From Lutimaribacter pacificus (lineage in GTDB: Bacteria > Pseudomonadota > Alphaproteobacteria > Rhodobacterales > Rhodobacteraceae), in contig NZ_FQZZ01000001.1 of the NCBI RefSeq assembly GCF_900142185.1, positions 310,001 through 374,000 of the forward strand: DNA of 64,000 nt, given 5' to 3'. The translations under genes were made by a program, and so were the position numbers. This document shows, in pieces, positions 40,709 to 49,842 of the stretch (within the stretch, counting starts at the first letter, position 1; each line of letters starts with the position of its first letter). The notes beneath the pieces are model-generated. The model made no database searches, was not told the DNA's origin, and was given only the letters and a program-made list of their open reading frames with translations.

Positions 40709-41080
40709 ATGTGCCCGCAAACCCCAGCAGGTGCTTCGGCCTGGCTTCGTGCGGCGTTGTGGTTCACGACGATGCCGGTGCGGGGCAGGGCGGTGGCCGG
40801 TATCGCCGCCGGATGGTCGCTGCGTACCGCCGCGCCGAAATGGGCCTGCGTCTGGCGTAACCACCCCGAGGCGCAATGCCGGTTGCGGACAATCGTCATG
40901 CCTGCGCCCTGGAACGGCTGGTCCGACCCGGCGTGGCAGGCCCTTCTGCATCAGCGGTTGCACGAGGTCGGACTGGAACCGGATGGGCCGGACCCCCGGC
41001 TTCTTGCGCAGGCCGAGCGGGAAATCCTTGCCCGGCTTGCGCCCCCCTGGACGAAACTGATGACGGGACAGCACAGATGA
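40709..41080 (+). CDS. Unknown protein coupled to Lrp-type regulator (123 aa)
   Basis: A 123-residue open frame. It starts 15 bases after cysA and its stop overlaps the regulator start (ATGA). Third codon positions are strongly GC-rich in this frame, and it reads as a folded soluble protein rich in Trp (WACVWRNHPEAQCRLRTIV, PAPWNGWSDPAWQALLHQRL). No family is recognised. A competing plus-strand frame through the same DNA is Arg/Cys-rich and looks like a shadow. Confidence 0.6.
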   Translation: MCPQTPAGASAWLRAALWFTTMPVRGRAVAGIAAGWSLRTAAPKWACVWRNHPEAQCRLRTIVMPAPWNGWSDPAWQALLHQRLHEVGLEPDGPDPRLLAQAEREILARLAPPWTKLMTGQHR

Positions 41081-41556
41081 GCGGTGTGACACTCGACCGG
41101 ATCGACCGGAAAATCCTCGACCAGCTGATGCATGACGCGACGCTGCCCATCGCGCAACTGGCGGAACGTGTCGGGCTGTCCCAGACCCCGTGCTGGAAAC
41201 GGGTGCAAAAGCTCGAGGCCGCGGGCATCATCACCGGCCGGGTCGCGCTGGTCGATCCCGCGCGGATCGGCCTGGGCCTGACTGTCTTCGTCGAGATCGA
41301 GGCCCCCGACCACACGCCGGAATGGCGCGCGGAGTTCCGCAAGGTGACCCCCCGTTTCCCGGCCATCGTCGAGGTGCATCGCCTTGCGGGCGATATCGAC
41401 TACCTTCTGAAGGTGGCCGTGCCGGACATGGCGACGTTTGACGAGTTCTACCTGCAACTGACCCGCGCGCTGCCATGCCGGAACATCACGTCGAAATTCT
41501 CGATGGAGACCATCAGGAGCACGACCGCCTGGCCCATCGACGTGGAAACGGTATGA
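41077..41556 (+). CDS. Lrp/AsnC-family transcriptional regulator
   Basis: A 159-residue regulator with an N-terminal helix-turn-helix (LDRIDRKILDQLMHDATLP then LAERVGLSQTPCWKRVQKLE, 5-50) and a C-terminal RAM ligand-binding domain (about 65-150; GDIDYLLKVAVPDMATFDEF). Family members sense amino acids. Its position after the sulfate operon suggests a sulfur amino acid, but this is inference. The start overlaps the previous gene. Confidence 0.92.
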   Translation: MSGVTLDRIDRKILDQLMHDATLPIAQLAERVGLSQTPCWKRVQKLEAAGIITGRVALVDPARIGLGLTVFVEIEAPDHTPEWRAEFRKVTPRFPAIVEVHRLAGDIDYLLKVAVPDMATFDEFYLQLTRALPCRNITSKFSMETIRSTTAWPIDVETV

Positions 41557-41584
41557 GCGTCATGGCGCCCGGCCGGGCACCTGT

Positions 41585-43360
41585 TCAAAACGGGAAAAAC
41601 AGCGGGATGACCACCACCGCGAGCGCCGCGAAGATGATGTTCAGCGGCAGGCCGACCTTCAGGAAGTCGCGGAACTTGTAGCCGCCGGCGCTGTAGACGA
41701 AGGTGTTGGTCTGGTACCCGATGGGCGTGGCGAAGCTGGCCGAGGCGGCGAACATCACCGCCATGATGAAGGGCCGCGGATCGAAGCCCAGCTCCAGCGC
41801 CAGCGCGATCACGATGGGGCCGATCAGCACCGCGACCGCGTTGTTCGAGATCATCTCGGTCAGCACGCTGGTCAGGACATAGACCGCCGCCAGGATCGCC
41901 AGCGGGCCGACCCCGCCAACCGCGCCCACCACGGTTTCAACGATGACCCGCGCGGTGCCGGTCTGCTCCATCCCCATGCTCAGGCCCAGCATCCCGAAGA
42001 TCAGGAACAGGATGCGCCAGTCGATCGCATCGAACGCCTCTTCCGGGTCGACGCAGCGCGTCAGCATCACCACCACCGCCCCGATGACGGCCAGCCCGGC
42101 AATGGGCAGCACGTTCAGCGCGGCCAGCCCCATCACGCCGAGGATCGTCAGGACCGCAATCGGTGCCTTGGCACGGCGCATCGCCCGCCCGGACGGGGCG
42201 GACAGGTTGATGATCCCGCCATCCTCCATCAGCCGCTGGATGCCTTCGGGCGGGCCCTCCAGCAGCAGCGTGTCGGCGAATTGCAGCCGCAGGTCGTCGA
42301 TCCGGTCGGAAATGTTGCGGTCGTTGCGGTGCACCGCCATGACGTAGATCCCGTATTTGCGCCGCAGCCGGAGATTGCCCAGCTCCTGCCCGCGCAGGTG
42401 CGAGTTCGGCCCGACGCTGGCCTCCATCAGCACCGTCTGTTCCGCGGTCACCGGTTCATAGCCGCGGTCGGCGATATCGCGGAATTCGATCCCGCCATCC
42501 TCGCGGAAGCCCAGGATCTCGCCTGTGTCGGTCTTGATGACCACGCGGTCGCCGGCGCGCAGCACCAGATCGCCCAGTTCCCGCCGCATCGAGACCTCGC
42601 CCCTGATGACGTCTAGCACGCGCGACTGCGCGGTGTTGAACGGCAGATCGGCCAGCTTCATGCCGACATAGCGCGACTCGGCCGGGATCAGCAGCCGCGC
42701 CATGAATTTCCGCTTGCCCTCCTGCCCCAGAAGGCTCGACAGCGAGGCACGGTCCGGCAGCAGGAAACGCCCGGCGAACACCATGTAAAGCATCCCGACA
42801 GTGGCGAAGATCAGCCCCGGCAGGGTCATCTCGAACATCGAGATCGGCGGCTGGCCGGTATCGCGCGCCACCCCGCTCATCAGGATGTTGGTCGAGGTGC
42901 CGACCAGCGTCAGCGTGCCGCCGAAGATCGCCGAAAAGGACAGCGGGATCAGCAGCCGCGAGGGCGCCACCCCGACCGACGCCGCCACGGAAATCATGAT
43001 CGGGGCCAGCAGGATCACGACCGGCGTGTTGTTCATGAAGGCCGAGGCCGCCATCGTGCCGAACATCATCAGCAGGATGGTTCTGAGATACGATCCGCGC
43101 GCCTGCCGTTGCAGGAAATCCCCCAGGATCGTGAGCACCCCGGTACGTTCCAGCGCCGCCGATATGATGAACATCATGGCGATGGTGATCGGCGCCGAGG
43201 AGCTGAAGACCGCCAGGAAATCGCCGGTGTCGATGATCCCGGTCGCCAGCAACGCCGCCGAAGCCGCGAGCGCGGTCACCTCGGGGGGGTAGACCTCTTT
43301 GAAAAAGCTCAGGAATACCACCCCGAGAAGCACAAGAACGAAGATCTGGTCGAGACTCAT
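41585..43360 (-). CDS. SLC13/DASS-type anion permease with two RCK_C domains
   Basis: A 591-residue permease. N-terminal helices include ALLATGIIDTGDFLAVFSSS and the SNT-like FMNNTPVVILLAPIM (near 107-121) and GTSTNILMSGVA; two TrkA-C/RCK_C domains occupy about 205-370 (GMKLADLPFNTAQSRVLDVI; GQELGNLRLRRKYGIYVMAV); the second half has MISNNAVAVLIGPIVIALA and PIGYQTNTFVYSAGGY. Such proteins import sulfate, dicarboxylates or tellurite-like anions. Next to a sulfate ABC operon, sulfate is a fair guess. The ATG at 43360 is used; a TTG 36 bases upstream is the alternative. Confidence 0.88.
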   Translation of the reverse strand: MSLDQIFVLVLLGVVFLSFFKEVYPPEVTALAASAALLATGIIDTGDFLAVFSSSAPITIAMMFIISAALERTGVLTILGDFLQRQARGSYLRTILLMMFGTMAASAFMNNTPVVILLAPIMISVAASVGVAPSRLLIPLSFSAIFGGTLTLVGTSTNILMSGVARDTGQPPISMFEMTLPGLIFATVGMLYMVFAGRFLLPDRASLSSLLGQEGKRKFMARLLIPAESRYVGMKLADLPFNTAQSRVLDVIRGEVSMRRELGDLVLRAGDRVVIKTDTGEILGFREDGGIEFRDIADRGYEPVTAEQTVLMEASVGPNSHLRGQELGNLRLRRKYGIYVMAVHRNDRNISDRIDDLRLQFADTLLLEGPPEGIQRLMEDGGIINLSAPSGRAMRRAKAPIAVLTILGVMGLAALNVLPIAGLAVIGAVVVMLTRCVDPEEAFDAIDWRILFLIFGMLGLSMGMEQTGTARVIVETVVGAVGGVGPLAILAAVYVLTSVLTEMISNNAVAVLIGPIVIALALELGFDPRPFIMAVMFAASASFATPIGYQTNTFVYSAGGYKFRDFLKVGLPLNIIFAALAVVVIPLFFPF

Positions 43361-43685
43361 GGACAGGGTTTCCCGGGCGATGAAGTTATTACGCAATAAA
43401 CGATAACTTTAATCGTGTTTTCAACCGGGAACTGGTTGCGCCACGAAAAACTGCCGTCTGGACGCCGCGCCCAAAGGGTATTTCGTGATGCGAAAGAGCG
43501 GATGCCCTTTTCGGCACGGCTTTTGTCCGGGGGGCACAGCCCGAAGGGCTCCTATACGGGACAGGGCTGCCGTCAACTGTGAACACGCAAATGACCGCCT
43601 TGGCAAGACGATGGAACCTGTCGCAGTCCCGTGCGCATCGGTTTTTCGCGACGCGAACACCGGATATACATCGATGTCGCGGTGG
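43361..43685. other. 325-bp gap upstream of the anion permease
   Basis: No gene is supported. The first 60 bases (43361-43420) are AT-rich and probably carry the permease promoter on the minus strand. The rest is mixed sequence with short open frames on both strands that lack ribosome sites and normal codon use. No repeat or transposase remnant is recognised. Confidence 0.4.
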
Positions 43686-44357
43686 TCATTTGACCTGATA
43701 CTCATCGTTGTAATTCCACCAACTGTAGGGAGAGTTCTGCGGATAGCCGTCCGGCGAGTCCTCCCAGGTTTCCTGCCGCCCGAGCGCGGTCATGTCGAGC
43801 CACGACCACGTCGTGACGAACTGTTCGTCGCCCCGTTCGTTCACGAAACAGGTGCGGCAGATGCGATCGCCGACCCGGATGAAGGCGTTATGGCCGTGCC
43901 ATTCTGCGACGTCGAAATCGGCGTCGAAATCATCGGTCAGCGTGTACCAGGGGATGTGATCCCAGCCCATTCTCGCCTTGATCCGGGCGAGATCGGTCTG
44001 CGGCCCACGCGAGACGTAGACAAAACTCGTCCCGCGCGCGTGGAGATGGGCCAGGTTCGGAACGTGATCGGCCATCAACGAGCAGCCGACGCAGCCCTGG
44101 GCCGGCCAGCGCTTAACCCCGGGGTCCATGAAAGCGCGATAGACGATCAGTTGGCGCCGTCCGTCGAAGAGGTCCGCGAGCGATACCTCGCCGTCCGGCC
44201 CGACGAAGCGGTAGGGCTTGGTGACCTCCATCCACGGCATGCGCCGTCGTTCCGCGGCCAGGGCATCCCTGGCACGCGTCAGCGCCTTTTCCTTTGCCAG
44301 AATGGCCTTGCGGGCAGCATCCCATTCCGTACGCGCAACGATTGGTGGCGTTTGCAT
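43686..44357 (-). CDS. DUF899 thioredoxin-like protein
   Basis: A 223-residue protein of the DUF899 family: EWDAARKAILAKEKALTRAR (11-30), RRRMPWMEV, then a thioredoxin-like core with CVGCSLMADHVPNLAHLHAR near 89-108 and RGPQTDLARIKARMGWDHIP. A C-x2-C pair is present. Function is unknown. It is the last of three leftward genes (ArsR-SRPBCC, GFA, DUF899), a grouping that looks like one operon under the operator at 45643-45687. Confidence 0.88.
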   Translation of the reverse strand: MQTPPIVARTEWDAARKAILAKEKALTRARDALAAERRRMPWMEVTKPYRFVGPDGEVSLADLFDGRRQLIVYRAFMDPGVKRWPAQGCVGCSLMADHVPNLAHLHARGTSFVYVSRGPQTDLARIKARMGWDHIPWYTLTDDFDADFDVAEWHGHNAFIRVGDRICRTCFVNERGDEQFVTTWSWLDMTALGRQETWEDSPDGYPQNSPYSWWNYNDEYQVK

Positions 44358-44402
44358 GGCCTTTCATCCCTTCCCGGTTTTCCGCCGGCCGGCGCCGCCG
44401 GG

Positions 44403-44819
44403 TCAGCCCGTCGGCATTTCGTCAAATCGGGTCAGCGCCGGATCGAGCACGTCCCACGCCAGCGCGCGGCTTGCATAGGTCACGATCCTCGGCGCGAATT
44501 GATCGCGCTCGTCCAGCAGAACCGGATTGATCGCCGTGATCCCGGGATTGGCCGGAAAGGTCACATGGGTGGGCGTGCCGCACTCGGGGCAGAACGCCTG
44601 GTGCTTCTCGATTCCGCTGTCGCCGGTGACTGACCAACTCGTGGTCTTGCCGTCGACCTTTACCGCCCCCGGCCCGGCGAACACCATGAAGGAGCTGTGC
44701 CCGGTGCCGGAACGCAGCTGGCATTGCCTGCACTGGCAGTGCAGTTCGGCCACTGAGTTCCCGCTAGCCCGGATGCGGACGGCGCCGCAGGCGCATTGGC
44801 CGTGATGGATTTTGCTCAT
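44403..44819 (-). CDS. GFA-family (CENP-V/Gfa) zinc protein
   Basis: A 138-residue protein with the GFA zinc pattern: GQCACGAVRI (8-17), HCQCRQCQLRSGTGHSSFM (27-45) and FCPECGTPTH near 76-85. The seven cysteines fit two zinc sites. The founding member handles S-hydroxymethyl-glutathione; most paralogues have no proven activity. It lies 33 bases after the ArsR-SRPBCC gene and 45 before DUF899. Confidence 0.9.
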   Translation of the reverse strand: MSKIHHGQCACGAVRIRASGNSVAELHCQCRQCQLRSGTGHSSFMVFAGPGAVKVDGKTTSWSVTGDSGIEKHQAFCPECGTPTHVTFPANPGITAINPVLLDERDQFAPRIVTYASRALAWDVLDPALTRFDEMPTG

Positions 44820-44852
44820 TTCGCTCTCCCTGATGGATGGGTGTCGAAGGTT

Positions 44853-45632
44853 TCAGAGGTCCAGGCCGGTCCCGGTCTCGAGGAAGGACTTCATGCTCGA
44901 AAGGACCAGCGGCCATCCCTTGCCGATGCCCTTGGCCATGCTGCTGCCCGGCTGAAGTTGATCGTGCGTGACGGTGAGCCGCGCCATGCCGTTCTCCTGC
45001 CCCTCGATCTCGAAGGTGACGCGGCTTTCCTCGTCCGGGTCGCCGGCCTTGGACGCAGCCGACCAGGTGATGACCAGCTTGTGCGGAGGCTCGGCCAGAA
45101 CGACCGTACCGACGATTTCGACCGGTCGTTCGTCGTTGGCGCGGACATGCTCCCATGACGCGCCGGGCGTCCAGGCCGAGACGTTCTCGTGCCCCCAGTA
45201 GCGCCGCGCGACCTCGGGCATGGTAATCGCCTCGTAGATCTTCTCGGGTGTCGTTCGGATGTATGTCACGTAGACGAAACTCGCGGACTTGTCGGTCATA
45301 TCCTCGCTCCTTTCCAGGTTGTGTTTGAGGTCGTAGAGCAGGCCCAGGCGGCCCGCCTCGAACTTGCGGACCCAACGTTCGTAGACGTCGTGCAGCGGGA
45401 CCGGGTTGATGAAGTGAAGCTTCTCCCGCCCCCGGCGCGCGGTGCTGATCAGATTGGCGTCTTCGAGCAAGCCCAGATGCTGGGTCACGGATTGCCGGGT
45501 CATGTCCATGGACTCGCAAAGTTCGCTGAGTGTCCTGCCGTTCTTTGCGTGCAGCCGGTCCAGAAGCTGCCTGCGCGCCGGATCCCCCAGCGCCTTGAAC
45601 ACCCTGTCGTCATCGTTCGGAGCATCTGCCAT
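44853..45632 (-). CDS. ArsR-type regulator fused to SRPBCC (AHSA1) domain
   Basis: A 259-residue fusion. Residues 1-100 are an ArsR winged helix (RVFKALGDPARRQLLDRL, then MTRQSVTQHLGLLEDANLI), and residues about 115-255 are an AHSA1/SRPBCC ligand-binding fold (VYVTYIRTTPEKIYEAITMP, then WTPGASWEHVR and the C-terminal helix GWPLVLSSMKSFLETG). In many bacteria the two parts are separate adjacent genes; here they are one protein, so the SRPBCC part probably senses the inducer. A double palindrome just upstream is its likely operator. Confidence 0.9.
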   Translation of the reverse strand: MADAPNDDDRVFKALGDPARRQLLDRLHAKNGRTLSELCESMDMTRQSVTQHLGLLEDANLISTARRGREKLHFINPVPLHDVYERWVRKFEAGRLGLLYDLKHNLERSEDMTDKSASFVYVTYIRTTPEKIYEAITMPEVARRYWGHENVSAWTPGASWEHVRANDERPVEIVGTVVLAEPPHKLVITWSAASKAGDPDEESRVTFEIEGQENGMARLTVTHDQLQPGSSMAKGIGKGWPLVLSSMKSFLETGTGLDL

Positions 45633-45642
45633 GCGCGATAAT

Positions 45643-45687
45643 AGGCAGGTAAATGCCTGCATGTCAAGTGCAGGTATTTACCTGCCT
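45643..45687 (-). promoter_or_regulatory. Double-palindrome operator of the ArsR-SRPBCC unit
   Basis: Two 16-bp sites lie 25 bp apart: GCAGGTAAATGCCTGC (45645-45660, nearly palindromic) and GCAGGTATTTACCTGC (45670-45685, perfect). The outer arms AGGCAGGTAAAT (45643-45654) and ATTTACCTGCCT (45676-45687) are also a perfect 12-bp inverted repeat. They begin 11 bases upstream of the regulator's start codon, as expected for autorepression. Confidence 0.8.
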
Positions 45688-45799
45688 GAATTCGATGGGC
45701 CGACGTTCATGCCTGATCAAAAGATCGCAGGTTTGAGCTCCAAACCGACCTTCAGCTTGTCATGAATCGGCGCAGCCGCGCGGCGGGTGCAGATAAGGT

Positions 45800-45824
45800 G
45801 TTTGCCCTCTAGCGGCGGGCAAAC
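45800..45824 (-). terminator. Hairpin downstream of tRNA-Pro
   Basis: GTTTGCCC (45800-45807) and GGGCAAAC (45817-45824) form an 8-bp stem with a 9-base loop, 62 bases past the tRNA 3' end on the minus strand. There is no T-run, so termination is only a possibility. Confidence 0.3.
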
Positions 45825-45886
45825 CGGGCCAGGGCACAGCGGCGCCCGAAGGGCAAATGCCCTGACGATCTATAAGTTGAGATTAC

Positions 45887-45963
45887 TGGTCGGAGTGAGA
45901 GGATTCGAACCTCCGGCCCCTGCCTCCCGAAGACAGTGCTCTACCAGGCTGAGCTACACTCCG
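45887..45963 (-). tRNA. tRNA-Pro (anticodon CGG)
   Basis: On the minus strand a complete cloverleaf forms: acceptor CGGAGTG/CACTCCG, D arm with GCTC/GAGC, anticodon stem CTGTC/GGCAG with loop TTCGGGA (anticodon CGG, reading CCG), T arm GGAGG-TTCGAAT-CCTCT, discriminator A and an encoded CCA. Confidence 0.96.
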
Positions 45964-46091
45964 ACCGTGGCGCGTGCATTACCCGTGCCTTGCGCCATTT
46001 GCAAGGGCTATCGCACAGGAAATCGTCCGCGCGGCGCGGCTTGCGTGCAACCCTTGCCGCGGGCAAGATCGGGGCGCGGGTGGTGGGGCCT

Positions 46092-47678
46092 ATGGATCAC
46101 GTTCTTTCCCTGATTGGCGGTATCGGCATGTTCCTTCTGGGGATGGAGGTCATGACCGCCGCGTTGCGCGATGCGGCGGGCCGCGATCTGCGGGCGGTGC
46201 TGGCGCGGTTCACCACCACGCCGCTGCGCGGTGTGCTGACCGGGGCGGGGGCCACGGCGCTGATCCAGTCGTCCAGCGCCACAACGGTGATGACCGTCGG
46301 ATTCGTGGGTGCGGGGCTTTTGTCCATGCCGCAGGCGCTGGGGGTGATCTTCGGCGCCAATATCGGCACCACGGCGACCGGCTGGCTGGTGTCGATCCTG
46401 GGGTTCAAGCTGCAGCTCGATGCGCTGGCGATGGTGCTTCTGCTGCCGGCCAGCCTGACGCTGCTGCTGGGCCGGGGCGGGGTGGCGCGGGCCGGGCGTG
46501 TGGTGGCGGGGCTGTGCCTGCTGCTGGTCGCGCTGGCGCTGATGCAGGCGGGCGCGGCGGACCTGACCGGCTGGCTGACGCCCGAAAGGCTGCCGGGGGC
46601 CAGCCTGGGCGGGATGCTGGCGCTGGCCGGGCTGGGGCTGGCAGTGACGGTGCTGATGCAATCCTCGAGCGCGGCGATGGCGCTCGCGCTGGTGCTGCTG
46701 GACAGTGGCGCGCTGACGCTGATCCAGGCGGTGGCCATCGTGCTGGGCATGAATATCGGCACCACCTTTACCGCGATCCTTGCCTCGGTCGGCGGGTCCG
46801 GCCCGATGCGCCAGACGGCGCTGGCCAACCTGCTGTTCAACCTGGGCACCTTTGCGGTGGCCTTTCCGCTGGTCTGGCTGGGGGCCGGGCTGATCGCCGG
46901 GTTCGGTGCGCGTCATGACGCGATGACCGTGCTGCTGGCGATGCATACCGGGGTCAACATGCTGGGCGTTGCGCTGTTCCTGCCGGGGACCGCGCGTTTC
47001 GCCGGGTTCCTGGCCCGGCTGGTGCCCAACCCGAAAGAGCCGCCGCTGGTCACGCTCGACCGGGGGATGCTGCGCGATTCCGAGGCCGCGCTGGTTGCCG
47101 CGCAGACCGCGGCGGATGCGATCGCGGCGCGGCTTTTCGCGGCGCTGGGGGCGGCGCTGGATGCGCGGCCGGATTACCGGGGGCTGTCGGCGCTGGCCGC
47201 CTGCGACGAGGCCATCGAGGAATTGCGCGGGTTCCTGCAGAACATCCGCCTGCCCGAGGGGCGGCAATCGGCGGAACAGGTCTATTCCGCGCTGTTGCAC
47301 CAGCTCGACCACCTGACGCGGATGCGCGCGCGGACACAAAGCCGGGGGCATTTCACCGCCCTGATGGACGACCGCGTGCTGCGCCGGCCGGCGCTGGCCA
47401 CGGGGGCCTGCCTGCGGCGGCTGGGCGCGCAGTATTCCCCGCGCGAGGCCGCGCGCCTTGCCCGGTTGCAGGCGCTGATCGAACATCGCCAGTCACGGCA
47501 CAGGCGCGGGCTGCTGCTGGGGGAACATGCCGGGATGTATGCGCTGGGGGATGTGTTTTCGCATACCGACGCGATGCGGTGGCTGCTGCGCACGCTGCAC
47601 CATGCGGTGCGGGTGGCCGAGTATCAGCGCCAGGCGCGCGCCGGGTTGCCCGCGGCCCCCGAAAAGGCCGCGGGCTGA
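46092..47678 (+). CDS. Na/Pi cotransporter family protein (NptA/PhoU-like)
   Basis: A 528-residue protein. The membrane half (1-310) has two inverted Na/Pi repeats with the QSSSATT motif (LIQSSSATTVMTVGFVG near 58-74; VLMQSSSAAMALALVLLDSG near 186-205) and the GANIGTT/GMNIGTT partners. The C-terminal 190 residues form a PhoU-like helical domain. It is expected to bring in phosphate or a related anion with sodium. ATG at 46092 is chosen because the open frame upstream runs through the tRNA gene. Confidence 0.92.
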   Translation: MDHVLSLIGGIGMFLLGMEVMTAALRDAAGRDLRAVLARFTTTPLRGVLTGAGATALIQSSSATTVMTVGFVGAGLLSMPQALGVIFGANIGTTATGWLVSILGFKLQLDALAMVLLLPASLTLLLGRGGVARAGRVVAGLCLLLVALALMQAGAADLTGWLTPERLPGASLGGMLALAGLGLAVTVLMQSSSAAMALALVLLDSGALTLIQAVAIVLGMNIGTTFTAILASVGGSGPMRQTALANLLFNLGTFAVAFPLVWLGAGLIAGFGARHDAMTVLLAMHTGVNMLGVALFLPGTARFAGFLARLVPNPKEPPLVTLDRGMLRDSEAALVAAQTAADAIAARLFAALGAALDARPDYRGLSALAACDEAIEELRGFLQNIRLPEGRQSAEQVYSALLHQLDHLTRMRARTQSRGHFTALMDDRVLRRPALATGACLRRLGAQYSPREAARLARLQALIEHRQSRHRRGLLLGEHAGMYALGDVFSHTDAMRWLLRTLHHAVRVAEYQRQARAGLPAAPEKAAG

Positions 47679-47684
47679 GATCGT

Positions 47685-48791
47685 TCAGACGCTCGCGTCC
47701 AGCGCGGCGACGACCGCATCGCCCATTTCCGAGGTCGAGACCGGCGTCACGCCTTCCTCGCCCAGCAGGTCGGCGGTGCGCAGCCCGTCGGCCAGCACCT
47801 TTTCCACCGCTGCCTCCAGCCGGTCGGCCTCGTCGCCGAGGTCGAAGGAATAGCGCAGCGCCATGGCAAAGCTCAGGATACAGGCGATCGGGTTCGCCTT
47901 GCCCTGACCGGCGATGTCGGGGGCCGAGCCGTGCACCGGCTCATAAAGCGCCTTGGGCCGGCCATTGGCCATCGGCGCGCCCAGGCTGGCCGAGGGCAGC
48001 ATCCCCAGCGACCCGGTCAGCATCGCCGCGGCATCCGACAGCAGGTCGCCAAACAGGTTGTCGGTCACGATCACGTCGAACTGCTTGGGCCAGCGGCACA
48101 GCTGCATGGCGCCGGCATCGGCATACATGTGGCTGAGCTCGACATCCGGGTATTCCTCGTCATGGACCTTTTGCACCACCTCGCGCCACAGCACGCCCGA
48201 TTCCATCACATTGGCCTTTTCCATCGAACAGACCTTGTTGCCCCGGCGGCGGGCCAGTTCAAAGGCCGAGCGCGCCACGCGCTCGATCTCGGATTCGGTG
48301 TAACGCTGGGTGTTGATGCCCACGCGTTCGTTGCCTTCCTCGAAGATGCCGCGCGGCTCGCCGAAATAGATGCCCGAGGTCAGTTCGCGTACGATCATGA
48401 TATCCAACCCGGCAACCACGTCGCGTTTCAGCGACGAGAAATCGGCCAGCGCGTCAAAGCACTGGGCCGGGCGCAGGTTGGCGAAAAGGTCCATTTCCTT
48501 GCGCAGGCGCAGCAGGCCGCGTTCGGGTTTCACGCTGAAATCGAGGTTGTCGTATTTCGGCCCGCCCACGGCGCCCAGCAGCACGGCGTCGACGGATTGC
48601 GCCAGTTCCATGGTCTCGTCGGTCAGCGGCGTGCCGTGGGCGTCGTAGCTGCATCCGCCGACAAGCCCCTCGCTCACGTCGAATGCCAGGTCGCGTTTGG
48701 TGCCGAACCAGTCGATGATCTTGCGCACCTCGGCCATGACTTCGGGGCCGATCCCGTCACCGGGCAGGATAAGAAGCGAGGGGTTGGTCAT
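47685..48791 (-). CDS. leuB: 3-isopropylmalate dehydrogenase
   Basis: A 368-residue enzyme of leucine synthesis: [17 protein letters not shown] (5-21), substrate-site Arg in [13 protein letters not shown]-type stretch near 90-100, [20 protein letters not shown] near 243-262 (metal Asp residues) and [20 protein letters not shown] near 286-305. It oxidises 3-isopropylmalate with NAD. It converges on the Na/Pi gene with a 6-base gap; leuCD are about 4 kb away with unrelated genes between. Confidence 0.96.
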   Translation of the reverse strand: MTNPSLLILPGDGIGPEVMAEVRKIIDWFGTKRDLAFDVSEGLVGGCSYDAHGTPLTDETMELAQSVDAVLLGAVGGPKYDNLDFSVKPERGLLRLRKEMDLFANLRPAQCFDALADFSSLKRDVVAGLDIMIVRELTSGIYFGEPRGIFEEGNERVGINTQRYTESEIERVARSAFELARRRGNKVCSMEKANVMESGVLWREVVQKVHDEEYPDVELSHMYADAGAMQLCRWPKQFDVIVTDNLFGDLLSDAAAMLTGSLGMLPSASLGAPMANGRPKALYEPVHGSAPDIAGQGKANPIACILSFAMALRYSFDLGDEADRLEAAVEKVLADGLRTADLLGEEGVTPVSTSEMGDAVVAALDASV

Positions 48792-48852
48792 GTCGTGCTG
48801 TCCTTCGTCTGCAAAAGCGTTGCGCGTGGCGTAGCGCCCGGGGCGGGAAGGG

Positions 48853-49749
48853 TCAAGAAAGCAAAGGGGTCAGCCCTTCGGCCAACAGATCCCAGACCCG
48901 CGCGATGCGCGGTGTCCGGCGGGTCGTCTGCGGTGCGGCCAGCCAGACCGGCAGGCCGGGCAGGTCGATGCCGAGGTCAAGGATTTCCAGCGCCGGGTCG
49001 CGTTCGGCGATATGGCGCTGCACGAAGCCGATGCCGCAGCCCGCGCGCGCCAGTTCGACACAGGCGGCCTGATCGTCGCAGCGCAGGGCGAACCAGTCGC
49101 GCGTCGCGGGAAAACCCGCCGCGCGCATCCCCCGCAGGATTAGGTCGGACCGATCATAGCCGATCAGGTCGTGCCGCATCAGATCGTCCGGTGTGTGCGG
49201 GCGCCCGCGCCGGTCGAGGTAGTCGCGGCTGGCAAAGACCGCCACCGGCAACGTGCCCAGGTGCCGCGTGACGATATCCAGCTGCGTGCTGCGAAACATG
49301 CGCAGCGCGATATCGGCCTCGCGGAACAGCAGGTTCTCGGCGCTGTCCGAGGGGGCAAGCTCGATCGTGATGCCGGGTTCTTCCCGGCGGAGCCGTGCAA
49401 GGATCGGCGGCAGGACGTAGTGCGAGACGACATGGCTGGCGGTGATGCGCACCACGCCCTGCAGCGCATGATCCTGGCCGGCGGCCTGCAGGGCCATACG
49501 TTGCGCGGCCTCCTGCATGTGGCGCGCTGCGGGCAGCAGGGCCTGTCCCGCCTCGCTGAGTGTCAGGCCACGCGGATGGCGGATGAAGAGCGCGGTGCCG
49601 AACTGATCCTCCAGCGCCCTGATCTGGCGTCCGAGCGTCGGCTGGCTGCTGCCCAGCCGCTGCGCCGCGCCGGACAGGGTGCCCGTTTCGGCCACCGCAA
49701 GAAAGGCGGGAACAAGGGACCAGTCGGTGATCTGGGAAAGCTTTTCCAT
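48853..49749 (-). CDS. LysR-family transcriptional regulator
   Basis: A 298-residue regulator with N-terminal helix-turn-helix ([20 protein letters not shown], then [16 protein letters not shown], 16-50) and a substrate-binding effector domain (about 90-290). The start is ATG at 49749, inside one of two palindromes between it and the divergent oxidoreductase gene, which is the probable target. Effector unknown. Confidence 0.93.
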   Translation of the reverse strand: MEKLSQITDWSLVPAFLAVAETGTLSGAAQRLGSSQPTLGRQIRALEDQFGTALFIRHPRGLTLSEAGQALLPAARHMQEAAQRMALQAAGQDHALQGVVRITASHVVSHYVLPPILARLRREEPGITIELAPSDSAENLLFREADIALRMFRSTQLDIVTRHLGTLPVAVFASRDYLDRRGRPHTPDDLMRHDLIGYDRSDLILRGMRAAGFPATRDWFALRCDDQAACVELARAGCGIGFVQRHIAERDPALEILDLGIDLPGLPVWLAAPQTTRRTPRIARVWDLLAEGLTPLLS

Positions 49750-49807
49750 TCATAAATGAATGGTTGGTAGTCGATTTTTGTCAATATTCATTCGCAACAG
49801 AATGAAT
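49747..49807. promoter_or_regulatory. Divergent promoter with two operator palindromes
   Basis: CATTCAT-AA-ATGAATG (49747-49762) is a perfect palindrome that overlaps the LysR start codon. ATTCATTC-GCAACA-GAATGAAT (49786-49807) is a second perfect inverted repeat sharing the ATTCAT/ATGAAT core. Together they fit a LysR-type regulator that represses itself and controls the gene starting at 49843. The region is AT-rich, as expected for promoters. Confidence 0.72.
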
Positions 49808-49842
49808 GATCCTGTGGCCATCAAGTGAACCAGGAGAACAAC

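Noticed and set aside
43421-43705. Remnant genes or a transposon fragment in the gap before the anion permease
   Set aside because: Short frames on both strands lack motifs, terminal repeats or ribosome sites; nothing identifies a mobile element.
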